DNA of 57,598 nt from Candidatus Thorarchaeota archaeon. GTDB lineage: Archaea; Asgardarchaeota; Thorarchaeia; Thorarchaeales; Thorarchaeaceae. The stretch lies in NCBI GenBank assembly GCA_004524595.1, contig SDOA01000010.1, forward strand, positions 1-57,598, in the 5' to 3' direction. Below, in pieces: positions 26,250 through 36,397 of the stretch. A model generated the notes under the pieces. That model was not told where the DNA came from, made no database searches, and saw only the letters and a program-made list of their open reading frames with translations. Every line of letters begins with the position of its first letter. Within the stretch, counting starts at the first letter, position 1. Position numbers and translations under genes: made by a program.

Positions 26250-28346
26250 ATGATTAGATTAATTGGCGTTCTTACAGAGGGCGGAGTACCAGTGAAGATA
26301 AAGAGCCCAATGGATGCAGATGGGGAAATGATTCTAGGTCCTCTAATAGAAGCAGCAAAAGCTCTGAGCAAGGTGATGGGTAGTGGAGAAGTAAGAAAGC
26401 TTGGATTCAGAGAGAACACTTTGATTGTTACCGAATCGAATAAAGGATATACAATTGTTGCTTTAGTAAATAAGGCAGAGGAGTATATGGATAGTCTCCT
26501 AAGAGTGATAGCTGATAGAATTGATGACTCAAATATACCTCTAGCTAATGGTACAGTAGATGATCTTCATTCGATTATTATTGATGAGATAGTGGATACA
26601 TATGTCAGAGACCATATTGAAATCGGATTTCTAGAAACCCTATCAACTATTTGGGATCCAATTGTTACAATGATGAAACAGAGTTCCAATATGTCTAGAA
26701 TCATCGGTGATGTAGAATCACTCCTTGGAAGAGTAGAAACATCAGAGTACTGGAACAATTACAAATCCGAAGTCACAGGCACATTAGAAGATGCTCTTGG
26801 ATATGCACTTCGAGGTGAATTTGACCGTGCCTGCGCCATTGCGATGGACGTTGAGGGGCCACTTGCAGGTGTCTTTAGTATCAAAATGGGAGAATTGATT
26901 CACAATATGACCAAAGCGGTCCCACCAACACAGACCGAACTGAAACAGATTGCTGCAAACCTTCCTAGAGATTATCCTTTCACTGATTTGGCTAGAACTA
27001 TAGTAGGTTTATTGACAGGAGATAGAAGTCCAGCAGATTATGCTCGTGCTTTTAGAGAAGGCATTAAGAGATTCCAATTCATTAATGATACAGAACATCT
27101 CGCATTAGGTTTTCTCTTTCTTGATGCAAAAGTTGTAGATTATCCGGATTTTTCAGCTCGAATAGTAGACCTGTATAAAGAGGAATCAGAAGTTGTTTGT
27201 TCATTTATCAATGCAATTGATGAAAGAAGTAAATTGTTTGAAAAGTTATACTCAATCACAAGCTACGATGGATTCCGTAATGAACTTGGAATCTACAAAT
27301 CACAGATATCAGGCATATTGGGAAATATCAATTGGGTCTTAGACCCTGAGTTATTATGGGAACTCAGGAAAGAAGGAAAAGGGATAGAGATTAGCGTCAC
27401 AGCCTCATTAAAATTACAAAATTATATTGCAGTTCTCACCGCATTGACAGAGTCTCCAGTTCTTACAATTAGTGAACGTAAAGAGGTTCTTGAGGAAGTA
27501 TTGATGTTATATCAAGACTACTTCAGAGGGCTGTTGATGACAGACATAGCTCTCTTTTCCTACACTCTTGATAGTATTTTTCAGAGTCTAAGTGTAGCTC
27601 ATGCAGAGTATTATTTCTTAACAACTGGCGAAAATAGGCAACTGCATTTGAATAGAGTAATCGAATTTGTGGCAGATATCTATAAGATAATTGAATCAGA
27701 ATGGCCAAAATCACGTGTACGCTTCTCACTCTTTGTTGTAGGAAACGCATTATGTCCAGTATTTATCAGGTCAGATAAGATGCCAGAAGAGATGATACGA
27801 TTAGTCTATATTGCCACTCGATTGCAGGACGTCAATACTATTGATGCCTCTCAGATAACGCGACCTGAGATTTACGCAACAAATCTTGGCAATACCACTA
27901 CAACTCTGACAGCAATGGTAGCTACAATATTAGAAAAGCAAGAGAGAATTGAGATACTTAAGAAGTGCGTCGAGATCAGCCTAGATGTTCAGGAGTGGTT
28001 TATTTCACACGGAATTATTTGCAGAGATGACATTTTATCAACAACATTTCATTCTACATTAATCTTAGATGATCTTGATACTCAAGATGTAGAAAAGTTG
28101 GGAAACAAAATAATCGCTCTCAATCGTATTGCAATACAGAATCCGACAAGGTATGACTACGAAGTTGCAATGATGGGTAGTCCACTTGTTGAGATTCAGA
28201 TATCTTTGTGGAAGAAACTACAGGATGATAAGTATCTGAAACTGGCTAAGGAAACATTTGATTCTGCATATAATGCTTGGATGAAATATGGATTCAAAGA
28301 GAAGGCAGAAAATTTCAAGAAGAAATATGGAGAGCTATGGCACTAA
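26250..28346 (+). CDS. Predicted longin-like domain fused to a large helical region
   Basis: A 698-residue cytosolic protein with no signal. The first 90 or so residues (MIRLIGVLTEGGVPVKI, then GPLIEAAKALSKVMGSGEVR, then LGFRENTLIVTESNKGYTIV) have the look of a longin/roadblock-type small alpha-beta domain. That means a short strand with a glycine turn, a helix, then strand-turn-strand and a last helix. The other 600 residues are helix-rich without repeats I can name. Longin and roadblock domains are abundant in Asgard archaea, where they are linked to small GTPases. The identification rests on pattern only. It is followed after about 60 nt by the ECF-S-like gene. Confidence 0.6.
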   Translation: MIRLIGVLTEGGVPVKIKSPMDADGEMILGPLIEAAKALSKVMGSGEVRKLGFRENTLIVTESNKGYTIVALVNKAEEYMDSLLRVIADRIDDSNIPLANGTVDDLHSIIIDEIVDTYVRDHIEIGFLETLSTIWDPIVTMMKQSSNMSRIIGDVESLLGRVETSEYWNNYKSEVTGTLEDALGYALRGEFDRACAIAMDVEGPLAGVFSIKMGELIHNMTKAVPPTQTELKQIAANLPRDYPFTDLARTIVGLLTGDRSPADYARAFREGIKRFQFINDTEHLALGFLFLDAKVVDYPDFSARIVDLYKEESEVVCSFINAIDERSKLFEKLYSITSYDGFRNELGIYKSQISGILGNINWVLDPELLWELRKEGKGIEISVTASLKLQNYIAVLTALTESPVLTISERKEVLEEVLMLYQDYFRGLLMTDIALFSYTLDSIFQSLSVAHAEYYFLTTGENRQLHLNRVIEFVADIYKIIESEWPKSRVRFSLFVVGNALCPVFIRSDKMPEEMIRLVYIATRLQDVNTIDASQITRPEIYATNLGNTTTTLTAMVATILEKQERIEILKKCVEISLDVQEWFISHGIICRDDILSTTFHSTLILDDLDTQDVEKLGNKIIALNRIAIQNPTRYDYEVAMMGSPLVEIQISLWKKLQDDKYLKLAKETFDSAYNAWMKYGFKEKAENFKKKYGELWH

Positions 28347-28404
28347 CAATCAATAGATAATCCTTCTTCTGATTTAGACCGTACATAGACAATAGTGATG
28401 AAAG

Positions 28405-29133
28405 ATGGCAGCCCCAATTGACAACCAAAGCAGAGTTGTCGCATTCGTATCAATTTTCACTGCCATTGCAGTTGTTCTTGACTCGATACCAATCATCCCA
28501 GGATTTTATAGTGGTGTGTGGGACTCATGGTTATTCCTGATAAGCCCATTATACGGCATAATTCTTGGACCAGTTGTTGGCGCTACTTCAATAGCAATGG
28601 GTAGTTTCATTGGACATTTGGTATATTTCAGAGACCCATTCGAACTCCTGTTTATGTTTGGGACTCCTCTTGGTGCTGGGATTTCAGGACTTGTATTTCA
28701 AAAGAGATGGTCACCAGTTTTAGCTATATACTCATTCTTACTAGCAGGTTATTTTATCACTCCAGTTTCATGGCAACTCCCCATGTGGGGAGTATGGGAT
28801 ATACTTGTTGGCTTTGGGATATTGTTGATTTTCTCATTCATCAGTAGTATGAAAATTTGGAAGAGGACTTGGAAACAGGAACATGTTCTTGGGTTGCTCT
28901 TTGCTATTGTGATAGGATTAGAAACAGATGTACTCTTCCGAGTGTTCGTACTTGTACCGGGTCAGACATACAGGTTCTTCTATGGGCTTACTATTGAAGC
29001 ACTTCAAGCAATCTGGTGGGGTGCAGGATTTATTACACCTCTGAAGGTAATCATGTCAGTAACAGTGGGATTGATGGTAGGAAACTCATTATTGAGATTA
29101 CTACCATCCGAAATGATTTCTGAAGATTATTAG
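28405..29133 (+). CDS. Membrane protein resembling ECF transporter S component
   Basis: A 242-residue protein with five or six hydrophobic segments. The N-terminal pattern (VAFVSIFTAIAVVLDSIPII) and the inner loop (PLYGIILGPVVGATSIAMGS) resemble the substrate-binding component of energy-coupling-factor vitamin transporters. No EcfA/EcfT gene is adjacent in the window. The substrate is unknown. It is convergent with the hydrolase gene at 29137, stops 3 nt apart. Confidence 0.55.
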   Translation: MAAPIDNQSRVVAFVSIFTAIAVVLDSIPIIPGFYSGVWDSWLFLISPLYGIILGPVVGATSIAMGSFIGHLVYFRDPFELLFMFGTPLGAGISGLVFQKRWSPVLAIYSFLLAGYFITPVSWQLPMWGVWDILVGFGILLIFSFISSMKIWKRTWKQEHVLGLLFAIVIGLETDVLFRVFVLVPGQTYRFFYGLTIEALQAIWWGAGFITPLKVIMSVTVGLMVGNSLLRLLPSEMISEDY

Positions 29134-29136
29134 ATA

Positions 29137-30558
29137 CTATAGATTCTTACTGAAGAATAAAACTTCGGGATAGTCAGTAGATGGTCCATCAAGAAGGGAT
29201 GAGTCAATACCTCTTAGATGTTTATCAAAAAATGCTAGGACATAGTCACTGAGAACTTGTAGCATTCGGTTTCCGTCAATTGAGCCTAGGAGACCGAAAC
29301 TTCGAAGAAGTGGAGACCATAGATTAACATCAGCAAAGTTGTGGTGTCTAGTACCATTGACATAGAGACCATAACAAGTAGAATTGGAGTTCAAATAAAC
29401 AGAGTCATTCATCTCAGGATTCCCAAAATCTGGTCCAAAAAAGAGCATAAACGGTTTGGTCATATTCAATGAACTTGCCTTTTCGCCATGCGGGCTGTCG
29501 AAACTAATACCAACATCAATTCGTGAATCAGTGAGAACAACCTCCTCAGCTGTGGTACCTCCAAATGAATGACCAAAAGCTCCGATACGCGTTAAATCCA
29601 TCTTGCTATAGAGCAGACTTGGGATGTTTGGATTATTCGAAAGTTCTAGATGGTCAACTAGGAATACCGTATCATTCGCCCAGATTTGGAGACTATTAGC
29701 AAGATCTGAGTACATCTTATCCGTTGCTTCATAGATTACTGACCCATCTGGAAAACTTGTTACTGCAGCCTCGTACGAATGACTGATACTGAATACAATG
29801 TATCCATTGCTAGCCAATTCTTCCATCAAAATAGTATTCTGCATAATAATACCCCCATATCCATGGGAAAATATCAAGACGGGATAATCATCTTTGGTCT
29901 GCGATATTGGAGCATCTAGGTAAGAATGAGTCTTTACAAGTGAAAAGTGACTGACTATAATTGATGGAAATCCCCAAGATTTTTGGATGCCAGTTCCAAA
30001 TTGATGTGGTGCATCAACATATGGAGCAGTAGTAAAGCCATTAACATCATCAGTGGGATACCATGCCTTGACCAATATTCTGCGATGATCAGTTGGAATC
30101 TCTGTGAATGTTTCATCCCGACTGTCATCTGTGAGCTCGAAAGTAGTTGTTCCTATCGCATATTCACCGTTAGGTAAAGGAAGTTGGAAAACTGGTAGTA
30201 GTAAGTTCAAGTAGAGAGTCGTAGACAACAGAACTATGGATAATAGAAATATGACAAAACCTGGTTTCTTTCTAAGAAATACTTTCTCAGGTTCAGAAAT
30301 GGCCCCAGTTTGACTTCTGTACTTCTGTACAAGTTTGAAGACGCTCCAGACAAATAGTAGCGATGCAGGTATGTAAACTGGAATTAATTGCCACCTTAAT
30401 CCTTCAACGAATATGTGGACAAGAAATATGATGATGCCTGCAATGCTCAGAACGCCTATCAATGTTCTTTTATTCTGCCTCTTAATAGTTAAAGGCAGAA
30501 GGAATTGTACTGATAATAAAATCAAAAAAATTATGATGAAAATCTCAAGAACCCGCAT
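29137..30558 (-). CDS. Membrane-anchored alpha/beta hydrolase, PAF-acetylhydrolase-like
   Basis: A roughly 473-residue protein. It begins with about four hydrophobic segments in residues 5-120 and continues as an extracytoplasmic hydrolase domain. Pattern segments: PVLIFSHGYGGIIMQNTILM (oxyanion region), GYIVFSISHSYEA, the nucleophile elbow GAFGHSFGGTTAEE, DVGISFDSPHG, and a late histidine in GTRHHNFADVN. These match the platelet-activating-factor acetylhydrolase/dienelactone-hydrolase-like group. ATG at 30558 is used; an in-frame TTG is four codons earlier. The natural ester is unknown. Confidence 0.82.
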   Translation of the reverse strand: MRVLEIFIIIFLILLSVQFLLPLTIKRQNKRTLIGVLSIAGIIIFLVHIFVEGLRWQLIPVYIPASLLFVWSVFKLVQKYRSQTGAISEPEKVFLRKKPGFVIFLLSIVLLSTTLYLNLLLPVFQLPLPNGEYAIGTTTFELTDDSRDETFTEIPTDHRRILVKAWYPTDDVNGFTTAPYVDAPHQFGTGIQKSWGFPSIIVSHFSLVKTHSYLDAPISQTKDDYPVLIFSHGYGGIIMQNTILMEELASNGYIVFSISHSYEAAVTSFPDGSVIYEATDKMYSDLANSLQIWANDTVFLVDHLELSNNPNIPSLLYSKMDLTRIGAFGHSFGGTTAEEVVLTDSRIDVGISFDSPHGEKASSLNMTKPFMLFFGPDFGNPEMNDSVYLNSNSTCYGLYVNGTRHHNFADVNLWSPLLRSFGLLGSIDGNRMLQVLSDYVLAFFDKHLRGIDSSLLDGPSTDYPEVLFFSKNL

Positions 30559-30570
30559 AGAGAACACCAA

Positions 30571-30854
30571 ACCTGTAATCGTCCATATAGTTCATTATGT
30601 AAGAAAAAGATTCTGTTTAGTAAATTAGATGCAGAGATTATGGAGGAGGAATTTGATAGTTATAATTCACTCTCAATCCAATGTATATTTAGTAATAAAA
30701 CAAGTAAATCATACATATTACAAATGCATAGGGAACTTTCCTTTTTTGCGCGAAATTAATTTGCAAATACAAAAAGTGGTATAATTGGACAACAATGTCA
30801 TGCAAAATAAAGAGGTTAGAGAGACCCTTGCAGATCTCTCTGAATCTACTTACT
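30571..30854. other. Intergenic region without recognised gene
   Basis: An AT-rich 284-bp gap between the acetyl-CoA synthetase 3' end and the hydrolase gene start. It contains a weak hairpin (AGAGAG...CTCTCT, near 30824-30842) that may end the acetyl-CoA synthetase transcript. No coding frame or RNA was recognised. Confidence 0.4.
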
Positions 30855-32843
30855 CTAGAGTCGCTCGCTTACGAGTGTTTCAACGATAGTTGGATCAGCA
30901 AGAGTTGTGACATCACCAAGGTCATCAATTTGTCCAGCGGCTATTCGTTTGAGAATTCTTCTCATGATTTTACCCGAACGAGTCTTAGGAAGAGCATCAG
31001 CCCATTGAATCTTTTCAGGAGTTGCAATAGGACCTACATCAGCTCGAACGTGATCTCTGAGTTCCTTCTTTAGCTCATCTGTCTTCTCTACACCCATTTT
31101 TAGGGTTACAAAGACGTAAATTGATTCTCCTTTGATTTCGTGGGGATATCCAACAACAGCACACTCCGCAACTGTAGGATGCTTGACCAATGATGATTCA
31201 ATCTCTGCAGTCCCGAGTCTATGACCTGACACTTTGAGAACATCATCAAGACGGCCCATTACGAAATAGTACCCATCTTGATTGAATCGAGAACCATCAC
31301 CAGTATAGTACATTGGTTTACCAGTTTCGGGATTCTTGAATTGGACCCAGTAGGTATCGACCCAACGTTTGTGGTCACCATAAACCGTTCTCATAAGACC
31401 TGGCCAAGGCTTTTTAAAGCATAGATAACCACCCTCGTTAGGTCCGACAGGAACACCATCTTCTGCAACAATGATAGGTTCGAGACCAAAGTAGGGGAAG
31501 GTAGCAGAACCTGGAATTGTGGGAGTTGCACCAGGAAGTGGTGTAAGAATAACACCACCGGTTTCAGTCTGCCAATAAGTGTCAACAATGGGACATTTCT
31601 CCTTACCAACCACTCTGTGGTACCACATCCAAGCCTCAGGATTGATCGGCTCACCGACAGTGCCAAGTAAGTTCAAACTTGAGAGATCATGCCTGAGGAC
31701 TGGCTCGTCACCGAATCTCATGAGTGCACGAATGGCTGTCGGTGCAGTATAGAACTGTGTCACTTTCCAGCGCTCAACCTCTAACCAGAAACGGTCATTG
31801 TCTGGGTAGGAGGGAACAGACTCATACATGAGTGTGGTAGCACCAGCTGAGAGAGGACCATAAACAATGTATGAATGACCAGTAATCCAGCCGATATCTG
31901 CAGTACACCAGTAGATATCACCCGGGTGCCAGTCAAAGATGTTCAAGAAGGAATGGGTCGTGTAGACCATGTACCCTCCAATAGTGTGAAGCACACCCTT
32001 TGGTTTACCTGTGGAACCAGAGGTATAGAGGATAAATAGTGAGTCTTCTGCATTCATCCATTCTGTTTCGCACTTATCGTCAACCTTTGCATATTCTTCA
32101 TGATACCAGAAGTCCCTTCCTTCAGTCCATGGGACATCAAGTCCAACACGCTTGACCACGAGAACTTTCTCAACCACTGGAGTTGATTCAAGCGCAACGT
32201 CAGCACCAGCCTTCTGTGGAATAGTCTTACCTGCACGGTAGTAACCATCAGCTGTAACTAGTACTTTACCCTGGCAGTCTTGAATTCTATCAACTAACGA
32301 GTCAGCACTGAAACCACCAAAGACAATGCTGTGTACTGCGCCAATCTTGACGCATGCAAGCATGATGATTGCAAGCTCAGGAATCATTGGAAGGTACATT
32401 GTAATTCTATCACCCTTCTTGACACCGAGGTTCTTCAGAACGTTTGCGGCCTTGTTGACCTCACTGAGCAACTCACTGTATGTGTAAGTTTTTGATTCAT
32501 CAAGAGGTTCACCTTGCCAGATCAATGCAATCTGGTCACCCTTGCCAGCTTCAACATGTTTGTCAAGACAGTTGTAAGCCATATTGGTCACACCATCTTC
32601 AAACCATGTGAATTCAGCATTTGTTGGGTTCTTCCAGTTGAGACCTTTGGTAGGCTCTTTCTTCCAATAACATAGTTCTTTTGCTTCTTTTAACCAGAAG
32701 GCATCAGTGTTTTCTATAGACTCCTTCCAAATCTTCATCCTCTCTTCTTGGCTTTTTACATAAGCTTTATCGGAGAAGCTCTTAGAAGGTGGAAAACGCC
32801 TTTCTTCTTGGCTATATACTTTAATCTTCTTATCTTCTGACAA
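30855..32843 (-). CDS. acs: Acetyl-CoA synthetase (AMP-forming)
   Basis: A 662-residue enzyme joining acetate, ATP and CoA into acetyl-CoA. The family motifs are all present: the P-loop-like YTSGSTGKPKG, the adenylate-binding TYWQTETGG, the hinge region DDVLKVSGHRLGTAEIES, and the C-terminal catalytic-lysine motif TRSGKIMRRILKR. The N-terminal FWLKEAKELCYWKKEPTKGL and domain order match true Acs (about 650 residues) rather than other acyl-CoA ligases. TTG is the start, with GGTGA nearby. The lysine in TRSGK is the usual site of reversible acetylation, which a deacetylase like that at 15673 could reverse; this is inference only. Confidence 0.96.
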   Translation of the reverse strand: MSEDKKIKVYSQEERRFPPSKSFSDKAYVKSQEERMKIWKESIENTDAFWLKEAKELCYWKKEPTKGLNWKNPTNAEFTWFEDGVTNMAYNCLDKHVEAGKGDQIALIWQGEPLDESKTYTYSELLSEVNKAANVLKNLGVKKGDRITMYLPMIPELAIIMLACVKIGAVHSIVFGGFSADSLVDRIQDCQGKVLVTADGYYRAGKTIPQKAGADVALESTPVVEKVLVVKRVGLDVPWTEGRDFWYHEEYAKVDDKCETEWMNAEDSLFILYTSGSTGKPKGVLHTIGGYMVYTTHSFLNIFDWHPGDIYWCTADIGWITGHSYIVYGPLSAGATTLMYESVPSYPDNDRFWLEVERWKVTQFYTAPTAIRALMRFGDEPVLRHDLSSLNLLGTVGEPINPEAWMWYHRVVGKEKCPIVDTYWQTETGGVILTPLPGATPTIPGSATFPYFGLEPIIVAEDGVPVGPNEGGYLCFKKPWPGLMRTVYGDHKRWVDTYWVQFKNPETGKPMYYTGDGSRFNQDGYYFVMGRLDDVLKVSGHRLGTAEIESSLVKHPTVAECAVVGYPHEIKGESIYVFVTLKMGVEKTDELKKELRDHVRADVGPIATPEKIQWADALPKTRSGKIMRRILKRIAAGQIDDLGDVTTLADPTIVETLVSERL

Positions 32844-32990
32844 AATCGGTCACCAAATTCAGTCAATGATTTGGCGACTCTGCAAAAACACCCTATATGA
32901 AGATTGTCCAATCGATATAAAAAAAATCTAGCAATAAAAAAGAGGATATGAGGCCAAAGATTCTATTTCTATGGCCTCTATTTAATTGAG

Positions 32991-34265
32991 TTATTCCTTG
33001 CGCTTAGTTCTTAATACAAGTGTAAGAAGCACTGAAATTATTGCTAGTACACCTGTAATCAAAAAGGCTAAGGAATAGCCAAAGATTTGGCCAAATGTTC
33101 CTGCTACTAGTGCTCCTAGAATGCCAGCAATACCATATGCAGTAAATACAACTCCATAGTTTTTACCAACATTATTAGAACCAAAATAGTCTGCAGTAGC
33201 TGAGGGGAATAATGCAAAGTTTCCACCAAAACAGAAACCAACGATTGAAGCTATAACAGTAACAATAATCCAAGAGGTTCCAGTCGGAACGAATGCAAAG
33301 CTAAACATAGCAATTGCTAGAACTGTGAACATAAGGATGAAAGTTGAGATCCTACCAATCGAATCGGAAACTCTTCCCCAGACAATTCTTCCTGCAGCAT
33401 TAAAGATGGACATTATACCTGCAATTAGAGCACCCAGTTCAAGAGTTTGAACGACTGTATCAATACCCTTTGCAGCAGATACGACATTTCCAAGTGTCAT
33501 TAGCCCTGCAGTTGCAGCGAAGACAAACATTAACCAGAGAACCCAGAAACTGCTTGTTCGAATCATTTCACCAGGCATAACTCCGGTTCCTGAGCCATCA
33601 GCAGTTGTTGCGGGAGGAGTAAACCCTACAGGGAGCCAACCAACTGGAGGATTAACAAGCAATTGAGACCCAATTACAACAAAAATGAGATAGATTACTC
33701 CAAGCACTATCAATGGAAAACCAATATATCCACTGTTTATTCCAATCAAGTATTGTTCAACGTAGTTGAATATTAGAGCTCCACCACCGAAACCTGCCAC
33801 AGCCACACCAGTCATTAGTCCTTTCTTATCAGGGAACCATTTCACAAGAGCGGCAATAGGACAGACATATGCAAATCCAATTCCAGCTCCACCAATGATA
33901 CCATAGGTAATAATCAAGTAAAATGTACCCTGAATCATATCTGCACTAAGACCAAGAATATCTACCAGACCAGATAGAGCCACGCCAAGACCCAGTAGAA
34001 TACCGCCGAAGGTCGCAACCTTACGAGGGCCAACACGGTCTTGCCAGCGACCTGCAAAGATCATAAATAATGCAAATGACGCAAGACCAGCTGCAAATGG
34101 TAGATTTGATGTAAGTTTATCCCAAACATAAACTCCACCATCAGCGATTGTATCGCTCAGAGCTGTTTGGAATATACTCCATGCATAAATGGATCCAAGA
34201 CATAACTGAACGATGATTGCACCGATGACAACTAAAATTCTATTTCCAATTTTCTCTTCAGACAT
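32991..34265 (-). CDS. MFS transporter, oxalate/formate antiporter (OFA) type
   Basis: A 424-residue 12-helix transporter. The first helix, LCLGSIYAWSIFQTAL, and GRWQDRVGPRKVATFGGIL, are characteristic of OFA-type carriers. So are YGIIGGAGIGFAYVCPIAAL and the loop KWFPDKKGLMTGVAVAGFGG. These move monocarboxylates such as oxalate, formate, lactate or acetate. Its place between acs and the acyl-CoA transferase gene suggests transport of a small organic acid feeding acetyl-CoA metabolism. ATG start. The exact substrate is unproven. Confidence 0.9.
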   Translation of the reverse strand: MSEEKIGNRILVVIGAIIVQLCLGSIYAWSIFQTALSDTIADGGVYVWDKLTSNLPFAAGLASFALFMIFAGRWQDRVGPRKVATFGGILLGLGVALSGLVDILGLSADMIQGTFYLIITYGIIGGAGIGFAYVCPIAALVKWFPDKKGLMTGVAVAGFGGGALIFNYVEQYLIGINSGYIGFPLIVLGVIYLIFVVIGSQLLVNPPVGWLPVGFTPPATTADGSGTGVMPGEMIRTSSFWVLWLMFVFAATAGLMTLGNVVSAAKGIDTVVQTLELGALIAGIMSIFNAAGRIVWGRVSDSIGRISTFILMFTVLAIAMFSFAFVPTGTSWIIVTVIASIVGFCFGGNFALFPSATADYFGSNNVGKNYGVVFTAYGIAGILGALVAGTFGQIFGYSLAFLITGVLAIISVLLTLVLRTKRKE

Positions 34266-34435
34266 GATAGAAGACTCCTATCAGATTGTCAGATGTTATA
34301 CTGCTGGCGAAAATACTGCACTAAAAGCCTTCCTACGAAATAAGCAGGCTAAACTATGTGTGAAAGGTAAGACCACTTGGAAACGTCTAAATACTTGGCA
34401 CAGGAAAGGTAGCGTAACCTCCAGAGGTTATGATA

Positions 34436-36325
34436 ATGACATCAACATCTGACTGGACTGCAAAGTACAAAAAAAAGATACTGACAGCTGAAAGTGCGAT
34501 AAAGAAAATTCGACGGGGCGCACGTATCTTTTTAGGAACTGGATGTGGTGTGCCGTACCATCTTGTCCAAGAGTTAGCCGCCCACGCCAATCAGATGGCA
34601 GACAATGAGATTGTACATCTTCTAACTCTGGGAGATACTCCCTCTGCGGATTCAAAGTTCCAAAACCAGTTCAGGCACAATACCTTCTTCGTTAGTGCAA
34701 ATATCCGAGATGCTGTTTCTGAGGGGCGTGCAGATTATACACCAATGATGCTGTCGGAAATCCCAGATTTATTCAGACAGAAAAGAATGCCATTAGATGT
34801 AGCAATGATTCAGGTCAGTCCACCAGATAGGTATGGATATTGTTCCTTGGGGATATCCGTTGACATTACTAAATCAGCCTTTGAGAGCGCAGATATGGTG
34901 ATTGCTCAGATTAATGAGAAGATGCCAATAACTCATGGAGACTCGTTTGTTGATATTGATGATATTGATTATCTTGTACCATTCAATGAACCTTTGAGAG
35001 AATTTGAGAGTGCCGAGGTAACTGAAATAATTGACAAAATCGGAGCATATGTAGCAAGACTTGTTGAGAACGAGTCCACACTGGAGCTTGGTATTGGTGC
35101 ACTTCCGCAGTCAGTCTGCAACAACCTTCTCGATACAGGGGTTAGAGACCTTGGCATTCATACTGAGATGTTTAGTGATAGTCTAATGCCACTTATTGAT
35201 CAAGGCGTGGTGACGAATAAAAAGAAAACAATACATCCTGGAAAAGTCGTTGCAAGCTTTGCAATGGGATCAGAGAAACTCTATTCTTACATTGATGATA
35301 ATCCGATGTTTCAATTTCATGACACTGCATATGTAAATGATCCATATATCATAGGTCAGAACAAGAAGATGATTGCAATCAATTCGGCTCTTGAAGTCGA
35401 CCTGACTGGTCAAGTGTGTGCTGATTCTATTGGACATAGATTCTATAGTGGTATAGGAGGTCAGGTTGATTTCATTCGTGGAGCTAAAAGGTCTCTGGGC
35501 GGCAAAGCAATAATATGTTTACCCTCAACCGCGATGGACGATTCGGTTTCAAGAATAGTACCTACGCTAAGTGAGGGATCTGGCGTAGTCACTACCCGAG
35601 GAGATGTCGATGTTGTAATCACAGAATATGGACTCGCAAATCTCGCAGGGAGAACAATTAGAGAGCGTGTATTATCTCTCATAGCCATTGCACATCCGGA
35701 TTTCAGAAATGACCTCTTGGAAACAGCAAAGAACATGCATTATGTATTCGAAGACCAAGTACCATTCTTAGTTCAGGGTACTTATTTTGCTTCAGAGTAT
35801 GAGATGACAGAAAGGTTCAAGGGACCTGATGGACCAGTTGATGTTCACTTCAGATTAATACGCCCAGACGATACAGACCGTATCAAAGAACTGTTCTACG
35901 GTTTAAGCGAAGAAAGTATCTATTTCCGCTTTTTGACTCCACTTAAAAGCTTACGAAGACAGACACTCCAAGATTTCTACAATGTTGACCAATCCAGTGA
36001 TATCAGTGTTGTAGCTGTTATCAAGTCTGGAGATGATAGTGAAATCGAAACCATTATCGGCGCAGGAAGGTACTTGCTCAACAGAAGTACAAATGAAGCA
36101 GAATTTGCACTTCTTGTGCAGGATGAATATCAGAATAAGGGAATTGGAACGTATCTCCTGAATCATCTTATGAGAATAGCAAAGAGCAAGGGAGTAGACG
36201 CTTTTATTGCATATGTGCATCCACAAAATCAACCAATGATTCGGTTCATTCATAAGACTGGAAAAGTTGTTGAGAGTAAGATCTCTCTGCAGGATGAAGA
36301 GTATCTCTTTAGACTTAAATTATAA
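34436..36325 (+). CDS. Acetyl-CoA hydrolase/CoA-transferase fused to GNAT acetyltransferase
   Basis: A roughly 629-residue two-domain protein. The first 445 residues match the acetyl-CoA hydrolase/4-hydroxybutyrate CoA-transferase family. They include ARIFLGTGCGVPYHLVQELA, VQISPPDRYGYC-like VQVSPPDRYGYCSLGISVD, FYSGIGGQVDFIRGAKRSL, and VVITEYGLANLAG with the glutamate. From about residue 460 a GNAT acetyltransferase domain begins (FRLIRPDDTDRIKELFYGLS), with acetyl-CoA-binding QDEYQNKGIGTYLLNHLM. ATG at 34436 has GAGGT 7 nt upstream; an earlier ATG at 34430 is too close. The gene is divergent from the OFA transporter, supporting an acetate/acyl-CoA block. Confidence 0.93.
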   Translation: MTSTSDWTAKYKKKILTAESAIKKIRRGARIFLGTGCGVPYHLVQELAAHANQMADNEIVHLLTLGDTPSADSKFQNQFRHNTFFVSANIRDAVSEGRADYTPMMLSEIPDLFRQKRMPLDVAMIQVSPPDRYGYCSLGISVDITKSAFESADMVIAQINEKMPITHGDSFVDIDDIDYLVPFNEPLREFESAEVTEIIDKIGAYVARLVENESTLELGIGALPQSVCNNLLDTGVRDLGIHTEMFSDSLMPLIDQGVVTNKKKTIHPGKVVASFAMGSEKLYSYIDDNPMFQFHDTAYVNDPYIIGQNKKMIAINSALEVDLTGQVCADSIGHRFYSGIGGQVDFIRGAKRSLGGKAIICLPSTAMDDSVSRIVPTLSEGSGVVTTRGDVDVVITEYGLANLAGRTIRERVLSLIAIAHPDFRNDLLETAKNMHYVFEDQVPFLVQGTYFASEYEMTERFKGPDGPVDVHFRLIRPDDTDRIKELFYGLSEESIYFRFLTPLKSLRRQTLQDFYNVDQSSDISVVAVIKSGDDSEIETIIGAGRYLLNRSTNEAEFALLVQDEYQNKGIGTYLLNHLMRIAKSKGVDAFIAYVHPQNQPMIRFIHKTGKVVESKISLQDEEYLFRLKL

Positions 36326-36397
36326 GAATGCAAATATTTGTCCATCCTGCAGCACTAAGAAGTGAATGAAAAATATCAATAAGATGGAGCAATAACA

